Shown in pieces: positions 44,152 through 57,431 of a stretch of DNA of 64,000 bases. Where the stretch lies: the NCBI RefSeq assembly GCF_009742725.1, contig NZ_WPHG01000008.1, forward strand, positions 62,001 through 126,000, read 5' to 3'. The notes below the pieces were generated by a model. That model was not told the origin of the DNA. It saw only the letters and a program-made list of their open reading frames with translations, and made no database searches. Origin of the DNA: Nitratireductor arenosus (GTDB lineage: Bacteria; Pseudomonadota; Alphaproteobacteria; Rhizobiales; Rhizobiaceae). Within the stretch, counting starts at the first letter, position 1. The number at the start of each line of letters is the position of its first letter. A program made the translations under genes and the position numbers.

Positions 44152-44559
44152 ATGAGACCGAATCTCTTGCTTGCGCTCGCCTGCGCCTTGCTTTCCGGCT
44201 GCACGACCACCTCGCTCGGCCGGGTAACGCCGGGGCTGCAGTCGACGGCCTCGATCGAAAAGGCGATGGATGGCGGCCTGATCGGTCGCGAACTCGGCAA
44301 GGGTCTGAATACGCGGGAGCGTCGGCTCGCCCTGCAGGCTGAGTACACCGCGCTCGAACATACGCCGGGCGGTAAGCCGGTCACCTGGCAGAACGATGGT
44401 GGCACGTGGTCGGGCGAGGTGGTCGCGGCCCAGCCCTATCGGGTCGGCAGCCAGGACTGCCGGCAATATAAGCATGCGGTGACCGGGACGACCGGCACGC
44501 GCGAGGCGCGTGGCACCGCCTGCCGCAACGAGGACGGAAGCTGGACGCCGCTGACGTAG
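44152..44559 (+). CDS. surface-antigen-like lipoprotein
   Basis: A 135-residue lipoprotein. The signal peptide ends in LLSGC with the lipidated C17. The C-terminal half contains SQDCRQYKHAVTG and GTACRNEDGSWTPL, which match the RT0821/Lpp0805 (17 kDa surface antigen) pattern. A longer frame begins at 44056, but the start at 44152 gives a proper lipoprotein signal. Likely outer-membrane lipoprotein of unknown function. Confidence 0.75.
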   Translation: MRPNLLLALACALLSGCTTTSLGRVTPGLQSTASIEKAMDGGLIGRELGKGLNTRERRLALQAEYTALEHTPGGKPVTWQNDGGTWSGEVVAAQPYRVGSQDCRQYKHAVTGTTGTREARGTACRNEDGSWTPLT

Positions 44560-44645
44560 CGTCAGGCGCCTAGTGGCCTCAGGAGCCAAATCGCCGCATG
44601 CCGCGGCGATTGGCAGAACAGGCCGGCGGGTCTATGTGATTGATG

Positions 44646-45779
44646 ATGGTGTTCTGGCTCATTCTCGCGCTGCTGACGATTGCCGCCTCGCTCGCGGTAT
44701 TGCTGCCGCTCGCACGCCCGCCGCGTTCCCATGCACCGGCCGCCGCCCACGATCTGGAAGTGTATCGCGACCAACTTGCCGAGATCGGGCGCGACAGGCA
44801 GCGCGGCCTGATCGGCGAGAGCGAGGCCGAGGAGGCACGTGCCGAGATCGGCCGCAGGATGATCAAGCTCGAGGCCACCCGCATCGCGGCCGCCCCGCGC
44901 ACTTCCATGCTCGTACCGATCGTTACGGCTTGCTCGGTACTCGGCGTCCCGCTGCTGAGCTGGGGTGTCTACACCGCGATCGGTTCGCCCGATCTGCCCG
45001 CCCAGCCGCTGGCCCAGCGGCTTGAAAAGGACCCGCGCGACAACACGCTGGACGAGCTGGTGGCGCGGGCCGAAAGTCACATTCGCGCCAATCCCCAGGA
45101 CGGCCGCGGATGGAACGTGTTGGCGCCGATCTATCTGCGCATGAATCGATCCGGCGACGCGGCGGTCGCCTATCGTAACGCGATCAGGCTTCTGGGCAGC
45201 GATCCGGCTCGCGAAACAGGTCTGGGCGAGGCTTTGTTCGCGGAAGCCGGCGGCATCGTGACCAAGGAGGCCGCCGACGCGTTCCGCCGCGCCCTGGCGG
45301 CCGGCGGAGATATCAATCCCAAGGCGCGGTTTTATCTGGCGACGGCGCAGGCGCAGGACGGCCGCCTGGAAGACGCGATCACCGCGCTGACATCACTGCA
45401 AAACGATCTGCCGCAATCTTCGCCCTGGCGCGGCGTGATTGGCGAGGCGCTGGCGCGCGCCCAAGCCGAACTTGGCACTCCCGCTCCCGTTGCCGGTGGC
45501 CCGTCCCGGGACGATGTGGAGGCGGCGGCGCAGATGAACGCCGAGGATCGCGCCGCCATGATCGAGACCATGGTCGCGAGCCTGGACCAGCGCCTGCGCG
45601 ACAATCCCGCCGATGCGGAGGGCTGGCGCCGGCTCGTGCGCTCCTACAGCGTGCTTGGCCGCAAGGACGATGCGAGGCAGGCCCTGGAGCGCGGTCTCAA
45701 GGCCTTGGGCCCCGAAAGCGAGGCCGGACAGGAATTGCGCGACTTTGCCGGAACGCTCGGCCTCGGCGCGGTGGAGTAA
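44646..45779 (+). CDS. ccmI: cytochrome c maturation protein CcmI (CycH)
   Basis: First gene of the ccm operon. CcmI presents apocytochrome c to the haem lyase. The product has an N-terminal transmembrane pair, with the segment [20 protein letters not shown] in the cytoplasmic loop, and a periplasmic TPR domain (about residues 130-375; repeats such as [20 protein letters not shown]). Three adjacent possible starts (TTG 44640, ATG 44643, ATG 44646). CcmE follows two bases after the stop. Confidence 0.92.
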   Translation: MVFWLILALLTIAASLAVLLPLARPPRSHAPAAAHDLEVYRDQLAEIGRDRQRGLIGESEAEEARAEIGRRMIKLEATRIAAAPRTSMLVPIVTACSVLGVPLLSWGVYTAIGSPDLPAQPLAQRLEKDPRDNTLDELVARAESHIRANPQDGRGWNVLAPIYLRMNRSGDAAVAYRNAIRLLGSDPARETGLGEALFAEAGGIVTKEAADAFRRALAAGGDINPKARFYLATAQAQDGRLEDAITALTSLQNDLPQSSPWRGVIGEALARAQAELGTPAPVAGGPSRDDVEAAAQMNAEDRAAMIETMVASLDQRLRDNPADAEGWRRLVRSYSVLGRKDDARQALERGLKALGPESEAGQELRDFAGTLGLGAVE

Positions 45780-45781
45780 GC

Positions 45782-46222
45782 ATGACACGCAAGCAAAAGA
45801 GATTGTCAATCATCGCCGGCGCGCTGGGGTTTCTCGGTGCGGCGACGGCGCTGACCTTTTACGCGCTCGGGCAAAAGACCTCCTATTTCTACATGCCCGC
45901 CGACATCGCGGAGGCGGCGGTGCCGCCCGGCCAGCGCGTGCGCCTCGGTGGTCTGGTCGAGGATGGCTCGGTGATGCGGGGGCAAGGCAGCCGGGTCACC
46001 TTCGCCGTCGCGGATGGCGAGAACCGGGTGCCCGTGGTTTATGTTGGCCTGCTGCCGGATTTGTTTCGCGAAGGGCAGGGCGTCGTTACCGAAGGCACGT
46101 TCGATGCCGGCGGCACGTTCGTGGCCGACAGCGTTCTGGCCAAGCACGACGAAAATTACATGCCGAAGGAAGTCGCCGACAGCCTGAAGGAACAGGGCGT
46201 GTGGCAACACGCCCAGGAGTAG
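45782..46222 (+). CDS. ccmE: haem chaperone CcmE (CycJ)
   Basis: A 146-residue periplasmic haem chaperone tethered by an N-terminal helix (about residues 8-28). The haem is bound covalently by H122 in the motif HDENY. The OB-fold region includes [13 protein letters not shown] and [17 protein letters not shown]. It receives haem from CcmC and hands it to CcmF/H. Length is normal for alphaproteobacteria. Confidence 0.96.
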   Translation: MTRKQKRLSIIAGALGFLGAATALTFYALGQKTSYFYMPADIAEAAVPPGQRVRLGGLVEDGSVMRGQGSRVTFAVADGENRVPVVYVGLLPDLFREGQGVVTEGTFDAGGTFVADSVLAKHDENYMPKEVADSLKEQGVWQHAQE

Positions 46223-46229
46223 CGCCACG

Positions 46230-48212
46230 ATGACCGAGACCGGACATTTCGCCCTCGTGCTGGCCTTCGCGCTGTCGCTGGTCCAGGTGGCGCTGCCCCT
46301 TCTCGGCGCGCGGACCGGCGACGCCCGGCTGATGGCCGTCGGCCGTCCGGTCGCGATCACCTGTTTCGCGATGACGGCGCTGGCTTTCGCGGCCTTGGTC
46401 TCGGCTTACATGCTGTCCGATTTTTCCGTCGTCAACGTGTTCGAGAACTCGCACTCGCAAAAGCCGATGCTCTACAAGATCACCGGCACATGGGGCAATC
46501 ACGAAGGCTCGATGCTGTTGTGGGTGTTGATCCTGACCCTGTTCGGCGCCCTCGTCGCCGCGTTCGGGCGCAATCTGCCCGCGACCTTGCAGGCCACCGT
46601 GCTGTCGGTGCAGGGCATGGTCGGCGTGGCGTTTTTTCTGTTCATCCTGATGACCTCGAATCCGTTCGCCAGGCTTAGCCCGGCGCCGATCGAGGGTCGC
46701 GATCTCAACCCGATCCTGCAGGATGTCGGGCTCGCCATCCATCCGCCGCTGCTTTATCTGGGTTATGTCGGCTTTTCGATCTGCTTTTCCTTTGCCGTCG
46801 CCGCGCTGATCGAGGGCCGTATCGATGCGGCCTGGGCGCGCTGGGTTCGACCCTGGACGCTGGTCGCCTGGATATTTCTGACCGGCGGCATCGCGATGGG
46901 CTCCTTCTGGGCCTATTACGAGCTCGGTTGGGGCGGTTTCTGGTTCTGGGACCCGGTCGAGAACGCGTCCTTCATGCCGTGGCTGGCCGGCACCGCGCTG
47001 TTGCATTCGGCGATCGTGATGGAAAAGCGCGGGGCGCTCAAGATCTGGACGCTTCTTCTGTCCATCCTCGCCTTTTCGTTGTCGCTGCTCGGCACCTTCC
47101 TGGTGCGCTCGGGTGTACTGACCTCCGTGCACGCCTTCGCTAGCGACCCGAGCCGCGGCGTCTTCATCCTTGCCATCCTGGTCTTTTTCATCGGGGGCGC
47201 GCTGGCGCTGTTTGCCTGGCGCGCCCAGGCGCTCGCCCCGGGCGGACTGTTCCATCCGATCTCGCGCGAGGGCGCGCTGGTGCTCAACAATCTCTTTTTG
47301 AGCACGGCCACCGCCACGGTGCTGGTCGGCACGCTTTACCCGCTCGCCATCGAGGCGGTGACCGGGGACAAGATTTCGGTCGGCGAGCCGTTCTTCAACC
47401 TGACCTTCGGCCCGGTCTTCGCCGTGCTGCTGGTTGCGGTGCCGTTCGGCCCGCTCCTGGCGTGGAAGCGCGGCGACGTGCTCGCCGTGGCGCAGCGTCT
47501 CTCCGTCGCCTTTGCGCTTGCCGCGCTCGCCGGCATTCTCGCACTGCTGTTTCTCGACAAGAACGCGGCGCTTGCCGCGCTGGGCGTCGGCCTCGCTTTC
47601 TGGCTGATCTTCGGTGCGTTAACCGATCTCGCCATGCGGGCGGGTATCGGTAAGGTCGCGCCGAAAGCGGCTCTGCGCCGGCTCATGGGCCTGCCGCGCT
47701 CGGCGCATGGCACGGCGCTCGCCCATCTCGGGCTTGGACTGTCAACGCTCGGCGTGATCGCCGTCGTCACGCTGCAGACCGAGACGATCCTGACCATGAA
47801 GCCCGGCGAGACCGTCGACGTGGCCGGCTATACGCTGCGTTTCGAGGCGCTGAACCCGCATCGCGGGCCGAACTACACCGAGGACCAGGGCGTGTTTCCG
47901 GTTTTCGACGCCGACGGCAGCCAGATCGCCACCATCATATCGTCCAAGCGGCTCTACACGGCGCGCCGGATGCCGACCACGGAAGCCGGCATCGAGACGC
48001 TGATCCTGAGCCAGCTTTATGTCTCGCTCGGCGACGAGACCGACGATGGCGGCATCGTGGTGCGCATCTGGTGGAAACCGCTGGTGACTCTGATCTGGCT
48101 TGGTGCGCTGGTGATGATGATAGGCGGGACGCTGTCGCTGGCCGACCGGCGCCTGCGCGTCGGTGCGCCGGCGCGGCCCAAGAAGGCCGGGCACGCGGCG
48201 GCCACCACATGA
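46230..48212 (+). CDS. ccmF: haem lyase subunit CcmF (CycK)
   Basis: A 660-residue multi-spanning membrane protein of the cytochrome c haem lyase. It has the tryptophan-rich motif [19 protein letters not shown] and about 15 helices, along with a periplasmic domain near the C-terminus. CcmF joins haem to apocytochrome with CcmH and CcmI. It starts 7 bases after ccmE and overlaps ccmH by four bases. Confidence 0.96.
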   Translation: MTETGHFALVLAFALSLVQVALPLLGARTGDARLMAVGRPVAITCFAMTALAFAALVSAYMLSDFSVVNVFENSHSQKPMLYKITGTWGNHEGSMLLWVLILTLFGALVAAFGRNLPATLQATVLSVQGMVGVAFFLFILMTSNPFARLSPAPIEGRDLNPILQDVGLAIHPPLLYLGYVGFSICFSFAVAALIEGRIDAAWARWVRPWTLVAWIFLTGGIAMGSFWAYYELGWGGFWFWDPVENASFMPWLAGTALLHSAIVMEKRGALKIWTLLLSILAFSLSLLGTFLVRSGVLTSVHAFASDPSRGVFILAILVFFIGGALALFAWRAQALAPGGLFHPISREGALVLNNLFLSTATATVLVGTLYPLAIEAVTGDKISVGEPFFNLTFGPVFAVLLVAVPFGPLLAWKRGDVLAVAQRLSVAFALAALAGILALLFLDKNAALAALGVGLAFWLIFGALTDLAMRAGIGKVAPKAALRRLMGLPRSAHGTALAHLGLGLSTLGVIAVVTLQTETILTMKPGETVDVAGYTLRFEALNPHRGPNYTEDQGVFPVFDADGSQIATIISSKRLYTARRMPTTEAGIETLILSQLYVSLGDETDDGGIVVRIWWKPLVTLIWLGALVMMIGGTLSLADRRLRVGAPARPKKAGHAAATT

Positions 48213-48688
48213 GAACGGCCGCGCGCCATCTGGCTGCGGGACTTTTCGTCCTGACGTCGGCCTGGGCGGGGCCTGGCCTGGCCGTCGAGCCGGACGAGGT
48301 GCTGGACGATCCGGCGCTGGAGGAGCGCGCGCGTGCGTTGTCGGCGCATCTGCGCTGCCTCGTCTGTCAGAACCAGTCGATTGACGATTCGAACGCCGAC
48401 CTCGCCAAGGATCTGCGCGTTTTGGTGCGTGAACGTCTGGTTGCCGGCGACACCGACGAGGAAGTGATCGATTTCGTGGTCGCGCGCTATGGCGAGTTCG
48501 TCCTGCTCAGGCCGCGCTTCAGCCTGCGCAACGCCGCCTTGTGGGCGACGCCGGTGGTGCTGCTCGCCGTCGGCGGCATCTTCCTCCTCGTCAGCGGCCG
48601 CGCCCGGCGAGCCGGGCCGCCGCCGCTGAACGCGGAGGAGCAGGAGCGGTTGAACGAAATTTTACGGGAGCCCGGCGACACGACCTGA
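48209..48688 (+). CDS. ccmH: cytochrome c maturation protein CcmH (CycL)
   Basis: A 159-residue protein with a signal peptide, the redox-active [11 protein letters not shown] motif (CxxC) in the periplasm and a C-terminal membrane helix (about 108-128). It reduces the haem-binding cysteines of apocytochromes. The start overlaps the ccmF stop (ATGA). The operon ends here; the other maturation genes (ccmABCD, ccmG) lie elsewhere. Confidence 0.94.
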   Translation: MRTAARHLAAGLFVLTSAWAGPGLAVEPDEVLDDPALEERARALSAHLRCLVCQNQSIDDSNADLAKDLRVLVRERLVAGDTDEEVIDFVVARYGEFVLLRPRFSLRNAALWATPVVLLAVGGIFLLVSGRARRAGPPPLNAEEQERLNEILREPGDTT

Positions 48689-48725
48689 TACGGTCCGGCG
48701 ATCCGCCCGAACAACGAGGATTGCC

Positions 48726-49961
48726 ATGAAGGAAACGATCGTGCGCGTGGATTTCGAGGGACATTCCGGCGCCAAGCTGTCGGCGCGCCTCGACACGCCG
48801 AATGGGCCGATACGCGCCTATGCGCTGTTTGCCCATTGCTTTACCTGCTCCAAGGACCTCGTCGCAGCGCGCCGGATCGCCTCCGAACTGTCGCGTTCCG
48901 GTATCGCGGTGCTGCGCTTCGACTTTACCGGGCTCGGCTCCTCCGAGGGCGAGTTCGCCTCGACCGACTTTTCCTCCAATGTCGCCGACCTTCTGTCGGC
49001 CGCCGCCTTCTTGCGCGAAAATTATCAAGCTCCGTCGCTACTGATCGGCCATTCGCTCGGCGGCGCGGCGGTGCTGGCCGTCGCCAAGGACGTGCCCGAG
49101 GCCAAGGCCGTCGTCACCATCGGTGCCCCTGCCGATACCGGCCATGTGCTGAAGAATTTCGGCGCCAGCCTGTCGGAGATCGAGACCAAGGGCGAGGCCG
49201 AGGTAACGCTGGCCGGACGCAGCTTCCGCATCGGTAAGCAGTTTGTCGACGATGTTCGCTCGACCCGTCTTGCCGACGCCATCGCGGGGATGAAGAAGCC
49301 GCTGCTTGTCCTCCACTCGCCCGTCGACGCCGTCGTCGGCATCGAGAACGCGACGACGATCTTCACCAGCGCCAAGCACCCCAAGAGCTTCGTGTCGCTC
49401 GACAAGGCCGACCATCTGCTCACCAATCCCGACGACGCCGAGTTCGCCGCCCAGGTGATCGTCGGCTGGGCCGGGCGCTATCTGCGCAGGGACACGCCCC
49501 AAGGCACGGAAAACGTCGAGCATGTGCGGGTGACGGAAACCGGCGCCGGCAAATTCCAAAACGCCGTCCAGGCCGGGCGCCACCGCCTGTTCGCCGACGA
49601 GCCCGAAAGCGTGGGCGGCCTCGATACCGGCCCGTCGCCCTACGACTTTCTGTCGATGGCGCTTGGCGCCTGCACGTCGATGACGTTGCGCATCTATGCC
49701 GACTTCAAGAAGGTCGAACTCGGCCGGGTCAGCGTCGATGTTTCGCACGCCAAGGTGCATGCGCGCGATTGCGAGGAGTGCAGCGACGAGGAGCGGGCGG
49801 GCAGCGCTAAGATCGACCGCTTCGAACGTGTCATTACTGTCGAGGGCGCGGTGCCAGAGGCGCTGGCCGACAAGATCGAGGAGATCGCCAATAAATGCCC
49901 CGTCCACCGCACGCTGGAGGCGCGCGCCAAGGTCAAGACCATCGTCAAACAGGGCGCCTGA
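48726..49961 (+). CDS. alpha/beta hydrolase-OsmC fusion protein
   Basis: A 411-residue two-domain protein. The N-terminal 250 residues form an alpha/beta hydrolase with the nucleophile in LLIGHSLGGAAVL and a FAHCFTCSKDL opening. From about residue 265 to the end is an OsmC/Ohr-type thiol peroxidase domain with GACTSMTLRIYADFK and CPVHRTLEARAKV, which carry the peroxidatic and resolving cysteines. It may repair lipid or organic hydroperoxides and hydrolyse the products. It is separate from ccmH (37-base gap). Confidence 0.88.
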   Translation: MKETIVRVDFEGHSGAKLSARLDTPNGPIRAYALFAHCFTCSKDLVAARRIASELSRSGIAVLRFDFTGLGSSEGEFASTDFSSNVADLLSAAAFLRENYQAPSLLIGHSLGGAAVLAVAKDVPEAKAVVTIGAPADTGHVLKNFGASLSEIETKGEAEVTLAGRSFRIGKQFVDDVRSTRLADAIAGMKKPLLVLHSPVDAVVGIENATTIFTSAKHPKSFVSLDKADHLLTNPDDAEFAAQVIVGWAGRYLRRDTPQGTENVEHVRVTETGAGKFQNAVQAGRHRLFADEPESVGGLDTGPSPYDFLSMALGACTSMTLRIYADFKKVELGRVSVDVSHAKVHARDCEECSDEERAGSAKIDRFERVITVEGAVPEALADKIEEIANKCPVHRTLEARAKVKTIVKQGA

Positions 49962-49963
49962 CC

Positions 49964-49987
49964 TTGCGCGGCCGGCATGCCGGCCGC
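49964..49987. terminator. 24-bp perfect palindrome after the hydrolase-OsmC gene
   Basis: An 11-base GC arm on each side of a central AT, starting two bases after the stop. It would form a very stable hairpin but lacks a T-run, so it may stabilise the mRNA end or terminate with Rho. Confidence 0.5.
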
Positions 49988-50106
49988 GCGCAATCAACAT
50001 TACCAAAATTTCATGCGACGGAAATGGTGCCGTAATGTGATGCCAACTACCTCTCGGGTCCAGAAAAGTTCATCGTGAACGTCGATCCGAAAGGAAACAG
50101 CAGACC

Positions 50107-51636
50107 ATGACTTCACCGCAAAATACCGCATCCCGAACCAGCAAGCGGCTCCTGGCTGCGGTCGCCTCCGTCGCGGTCGCCTCGGCGGTCGGCTTCACCG
50201 CCGTCGCCTCGGGCACCCAGCCCGTCCTGGCCGAGGCGGTCAGGGTCGAGGCGCCCGCCGCCCCGGGTTTTGCCGATATTGTCGAACGCGTCTCGCCGGC
50301 GGTCGTCAGCGTCCGCGTCAAGGCGAAGCTGCAGCCGGCCAACGATCGCGGCCCGGGTTCGCTTTTCGGCGGGCAGGGCTTCGACGACCTGCCGGACGGT
50401 CATCCGCTGAAGCGTTTCTTCCGCGAGTTCCGCGGCGATCGTTTCTTCGGGCCGGGTCCGCGTGGCGGCCGCCCCGAAGGGCGCGGGCGCGCCCGTCCCG
50501 TCTCGCAGGGCTCCGGCTTTTTCATCAGCGAGGACGGCTATCTCGTCACGAACAACCATGTTGTCGACGGCGGTTCCGAATTCACGGTGATGATGGATGA
50601 CGGCTCGGAAATCGACGCGACCCTGATCGGTACCGATCCCCGTACCGACCTGGCCGTCCTCAAGGTGGCCGAGGAGCGCAAGTTCACCTATGTCGCCTTT
50701 GCCGACGACGCCAAGGTGCGGGTCGGAGACTGGGTGGTGGCCGTCGGCAACCCGTTCGGCCTTGGCGGCACGGTGACCGCGGGTATCGTTTCGGCGCGTG
50801 GTCGCGACATCGGCGCCGGCCCCTATGACGACTTCATCCAGATCGACGCGGCGGTCAATCGCGGCAATTCCGGCGGCCCGGCCTTCAACCTGAACGGCGA
50901 AGTGGTCGGCATCAACACCGCCATCTTCTCGCCGTCCGGCGGCAATGTCGGCATTGCCTTCGCCATTCCCGCCTCGATCGCCAAAGAGGTCGTCGAGGAG
51001 TTGATCGAAGACGGCACGGTCGAGCGCGGCTGGCTCGGCGTCCAGATTCAGCCGGTGACCGACGACATCGCCGAATCGCTCGGCCTGGCTGAAAACAAGG
51101 GCGCGCTGGTCACCGAGCCGCAATCCGACGGCCCCGCCTTCGCCGCCGGCATCAAACCGGGTGACGTGATTGTCGACGTCGATGGCAAGGACGTGGCCTC
51201 GCCGCGTGAACTCGCCCGCCTGATCGGCGGCATGACGCCCGACACCAAGACCGAGATCACGGTCTGGCGCAATGGCGAGACCCAGAAGATCGTGGTCGAA
51301 CTGACCGAGATGCCGGGCGTGGAAAAGCAGGCCGCGCTGGAAAACGACCCGCAATCCGAGGGCGACCTCCTGGAGAATTTCGGCCTGACCGTCACCGCCG
51401 CCGATAGTGGCGACGGCGTGGTTGTGACCGCGGTCGAGCCGGGCAGCGCCGCCGCCGATCGCGGCATCCGCTCCGGCGATGTCGTGGTGGCGGTGAATTC
51501 CGTGGCGGTCGACAGCGCTGGCGCTGTCGAAAAGGCGGTCGCGGAAGCCTCGCGCGCTGGGCGCAAGGCGGTGCTGTTCCAAATTCAGCGCGACGACACC
51601 AACCGCTTCGTCGCCCTGCCGGTCGCCCGCGGCTAA
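50107..51636 (+). CDS. degP: periplasmic serine protease/chaperone, DegP (Do) family
   Basis: A 509-residue HtrA protease with a signal peptide (about residues 1-42), a trypsin-like domain with catalytic H151 (NNHVVD), D181 (TDLAV) and S255 (GNSGGP), and two PDZ domains (about 300-390 and 410-505). A Gly/Arg-rich loop near residues 100-130 is unusual in length. It degrades or refolds damaged envelope proteins. The response regulator downstream suggests linked envelope-stress control. Confidence 0.95.
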   Translation: MTSPQNTASRTSKRLLAAVASVAVASAVGFTAVASGTQPVLAEAVRVEAPAAPGFADIVERVSPAVVSVRVKAKLQPANDRGPGSLFGGQGFDDLPDGHPLKRFFREFRGDRFFGPGPRGGRPEGRGRARPVSQGSGFFISEDGYLVTNNHVVDGGSEFTVMMDDGSEIDATLIGTDPRTDLAVLKVAEERKFTYVAFADDAKVRVGDWVVAVGNPFGLGGTVTAGIVSARGRDIGAGPYDDFIQIDAAVNRGNSGGPAFNLNGEVVGINTAIFSPSGGNVGIAFAIPASIAKEVVEELIEDGTVERGWLGVQIQPVTDDIAESLGLAENKGALVTEPQSDGPAFAAGIKPGDVIVDVDGKDVASPRELARLIGGMTPDTKTEITVWRNGETQKIVVELTEMPGVEKQAALENDPQSEGDLLENFGLTVTAADSGDGVVVTAVEPGSAAADRGIRSGDVVVAVNSVAVDSAGAVEKAVAEASRAGRKAVLFQIQRDDTNRFVALPVARG

Positions 51637-51651
51637 CCGCGCACGATAAGC

Positions 51652-51681
51652 CGGGCGCCCGGGCTTTTCCCGGGACGCCCG
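51652..51681 (+). terminator. hairpin after degP
   Basis: Outer arms CGGGCG/CGCCCG and inner CCCGGG/CCCGGG around a short T-rich loop with one bulged A, 16 bases after the degP stop. The adjacent run is A-rich on this strand, so it ends degP poorly as an intrinsic terminator; read-through to the regulator is possible. Confidence 0.5.
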
Positions 51682-51761
51682 TCCAAAAAACGTTGCCATC
51701 TACCGGGCCGCCTCGACGCGGCCCGGTGCGCGTTGCATGACTTGTGTCGTATAAGGCCGCC

Positions 51762-52436
51762 ATGAAGATTCTGCTGATCGAGGACGACCGCGAGGCGGCC
51801 GAATATCTGGAGCGCGCCCTGAACGAGGCCGGCCACACCGTGCATGTAGCCGGTGACGGCGAGACCGGCTTCACGCTCGCCGACGGCGGCGACTATGACG
51901 TGCTGATCGTCGACCGCATGTTGCCGCGCCGCGACGGGCTGTCGGTGGTGGCGGGCTTGAGGGCGCGGGGGCAACGTACGCCGGTCCTGATTCTGTCCGC
52001 GCTCGGCGAGGTCGATGACCGGGTGACCGGCCTCAGGGCCGGCGGCGATGATTATCTGACCAAACCGTTTGCCCTGTCCGAGCTTCTGGCCCGCATCGAG
52101 GTCCTCAACCGGCGCGTCGGCGCCGGCGACGTCGAAACCGTCTACCGAGCCGGCGACCTCGAACTTGACCGGCTGTCGCATACGGTCCGCCGCGCCGGCA
52201 AGGAGATCGCGCTGCAGCCGCGCGAGTTTCGGCTGCTGGAATATCTGATGCGCCATGCCGGCCAGGTGGTGACCCGCACCATGCTGCTTGAAAACGTCTG
52301 GGACTATCATTTCGATCCCCAGACCAATGTCATCGACGTGCATGTGTCGCGCTTGCGCGGCAAAATCGAAAAGGGCTTCGACAAGCCGCTCCTGCACACG
52401 GTGCGCGGCGCCGGCTACATGCTGAAAGCCGGCTGA
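51762..52436 (+). CDS. OmpR-type response regulator
   Basis: A 224-residue response regulator with receiver residues EDD, D51 and the Lys in LTKPF, and a C-terminal winged-helix DNA-binding domain. A frame extension to 51744 exists, but ATG 51762 begins the standard MKILLIEDD. The partner kinase starts two bases after the stop. Placement after degP suggests an envelope-related regulon. Confidence 0.88.
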   Translation: MKILLIEDDREAAEYLERALNEAGHTVHVAGDGETGFTLADGGDYDVLIVDRMLPRRDGLSVVAGLRARGQRTPVLILSALGEVDDRVTGLRAGGDDYLTKPFALSELLARIEVLNRRVGAGDVETVYRAGDLELDRLSHTVRRAGKEIALQPREFRLLEYLMRHAGQVVTRTMLLENVWDYHFDPQTNVIDVHVSRLRGKIEKGFDKPLLHTVRGAGYMLKAG

Positions 52437-52438
52437 CG

Positions 52439-53868
52439 ATGCGGCTGCCGGCCATCATGAAAACGACGGCCGCGCGGCTCTCCGCGCTCTATCTGCTCTT
52501 GTTCGGCGCCTGCGCGGTACTTTTGGTCATCTACATGACCTCGATCTCCGTGCGCATCATCGCAGCGCAGAACCAGGAAACCATCCAGGAAGAGGCGCGC
52601 AATCTCGTGCGCGCCTACGAGCGCGGCGGCATTCCCCGCCTCGTGCGCGTCGTCGAGCAGCGCGCGCGCCAGCCCGGCGCCAATCTTTATCTGATCGCCG
52701 ATCCCAACGGCCGCATCCTGTCGGGCAATGTCGAAAGCCTGCAGCCCGGCGTGCTTGAGCTGGAAGGCTGGACCCTGCGCCCGTTCGCCTATGAGCGCTA
52801 CGGCGATAACGGGCTTGGCCAGCGCGCGCCGGCGCCCGACGCCGCGACCGGACGGCTACCCCACACCGCCATGGCCCTGGTCATCCGCCTGCCCAATCGC
52901 ATGATCCTGCTCGTCGGTCGCGATCTCGGCGAACCGGAGCGCTTCCGCCGGGTGGTCCAGCGCGCGCTGATCCTGGCGCTCGCCTTCATGGGCATCGGCG
53001 CCTTTCTGATCTGGTTTTTCGTCGGGCGCGCCGCGCTGCGTCGCATCGATTCGATTTCGGCGGCAAGCCAGCGCATCATGGGCGGCGACCTTTCCGGCCG
53101 GCTGCCTGTGAGCGGAGCAGACGACGAATTCGACCGGCTCTCGGACAATCTCAACGCCATGCTGACGCGCATCGCGGCACTCAACGAGGGACTGAAACAG
53201 GTCTCCGACAACATCGCCCACGACCTGAAGACGCCGCTCACCAGACTGCGCCAGCGCGCCGAATCCGCCCTTGCCGGCTCCAAGGACAAGGCGGCGCTGC
53301 GCGAGGCGTTGGAGGCGGCGATCGCCGAATCGGACCAGTTGATCCGCACCTTCAACGCCATCTTGATGATTTCGCGGCTGGAGGCCGGCTATTCGGCGGA
53401 ATCGACTCACAGAATAGATCTGGCCGGCATCATTGACGACGTCGCCGAGCTCTACGAACCGGTTGCCGAGGAGCGTGGCGTGGCGCTGGAAACCCGGATC
53501 ACCGGTCCGCAAACCGTGACGGCGAACCGCGAACTCGTTGCCCAGGCCTTGTCAAACGTCGTCGACAACGCGATCAAATATTCTGCGGGACACGCCGCGT
53601 CGCCGGCCGTGTCGATCGCACTGGACAAGGCGGACGGGGAGGTGCGCATCGTGATCGCAGATAACGGGCCGGGCATTCCCGCCGAGGATCGCAAGCGCGC
53701 GACCGAACGGTTCGTGCGGCTCGAGGTCAGCCGCTCCCAGCCGGGCTCCGGCCTCGGGTTAAGCCTGGCCCGCGCCGTCATGACCTTCCATCGCGGTCGG
53801 CTCGACCTGTCCGACGCCGATCCCGGCTTGAAGGTCACCATGGTATTCCCCGCCAAGGGTGCGGCGTC

Positions 53869-53872
<4 letters not shown>
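52439..53872 (+). CDS. sensor histidine kinase
   Basis: A 477-residue kinase with two transmembrane helices (about 13-36 and 175-197) around a roughly 135-residue periplasmic sensor, a HAMP domain, the phosphoacceptor motif DNIAHDLKTPLTRLRQRAE and an ATPase domain (NAIKYSAG, DNGPGIP, GSGLGLSLA). The organisation is QseC/PmrB-like. It forms a pair with the regulator at 51762 and overlaps glnE by four bases. Confidence 0.9.
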
Positions 53873-56835
<2,963 letters not shown>

Positions 56836-56897
56836 CCGATGGGATGCTTGGCCATGCCCCGTTCGCAACGGGGGCGACCATCCAAAAGGAGCAAACC

Positions 56898-57365
56898 ATG
56901 AAATCGAAAACCAATGCGGCGATGACTTTTCTGGCACTGGCCGGGCTGCTCGGTGCCGCCACGGCTCAGGTCCAGGCCCAGGACGACGACATGCGGCAGG
57001 ACGGGAAAGGCAATCATGGCATGCGCTTCGAACGCGCTGACGCCGACCAGAGCGGCGACCTCACCTTCGAGGAATATGCCGCCACGATCGATGCCAGGCT
57101 GGCCAATGCCGACACGGATGGCGACGGCCGGATGACGGTCGGCGAAATCGCCGACGAGATCGTGCGCATCCGCGCCGAACGACAGGCGCGTCGCCTGGTC
57201 CGGCGTTTCGACGTCAACGGTGACGGCGCGCTGACGGCGGATGAGATCGAAAACCGTCAAAGGAAGATGTTCGCGCTTCTTGACCGCAATGACGACGGCA
57301 TGGTCGACCGGTCGGAGATGCCAAGACGCGGCAAGGGCCATCATCGCCGGCACCGCCCGCAATAG
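56898..57365 (+). CDS. exported EF-hand calcium-binding protein
   Basis: A 155-residue protein with a signal peptide (hydrophobic core about residues 8-24) and four EF-hand loops: DADQSGDLTFEE, DTDGDGRMTVGE, DVNGDGALTADE and DRNDDGMVDRSE. Ca2+ binding in the periplasm is expected. The ATG at 56898 follows AAAAGGAG. The basic tail RRGKGHHRRHRPQ is unusual. Confidence 0.85.
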   Translation: MKSKTNAAMTFLALAGLLGAATAQVQAQDDDMRQDGKGNHGMRFERADADQSGDLTFEEYAATIDARLANADTDGDGRMTVGEIADEIVRIRAERQARRLVRRFDVNGDGALTADEIENRQRKMFALLDRNDDGMVDRSEMPRRGKGHHRRHRPQ

Positions 57366-57376
57366 TCAAAAAAGAA

Positions 57377-57404
57377 TGCCCGGGAGCCCCTCTGCTCCCG
57401 GGCA
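57377..57404 (-). terminator. rho-independent terminator of the pleC-like gene
   Basis: A perfect 11-base stem (TGCCCGGGAGC at 57377-57387 and its complement 57394-57404) with a 6-base loop. Read on the minus strand it is followed by TTCTTTTTTGAC, a good U-tract. It lies between the convergent EF-hand and kinase genes and may serve both. Confidence 0.85.
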
Positions 57405-57431
57405 TTGCCGTGGCCCCCGCCACCGGCGACA

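Noticed and set aside
42349-44589. 746-codon minus-strand frame across the feuQ-like gene
   Set aside because: Shadow frame of a high-GC gene; the + strand has clear kinase motifs and the minus product is His/Arg/Gly-rich without domains.
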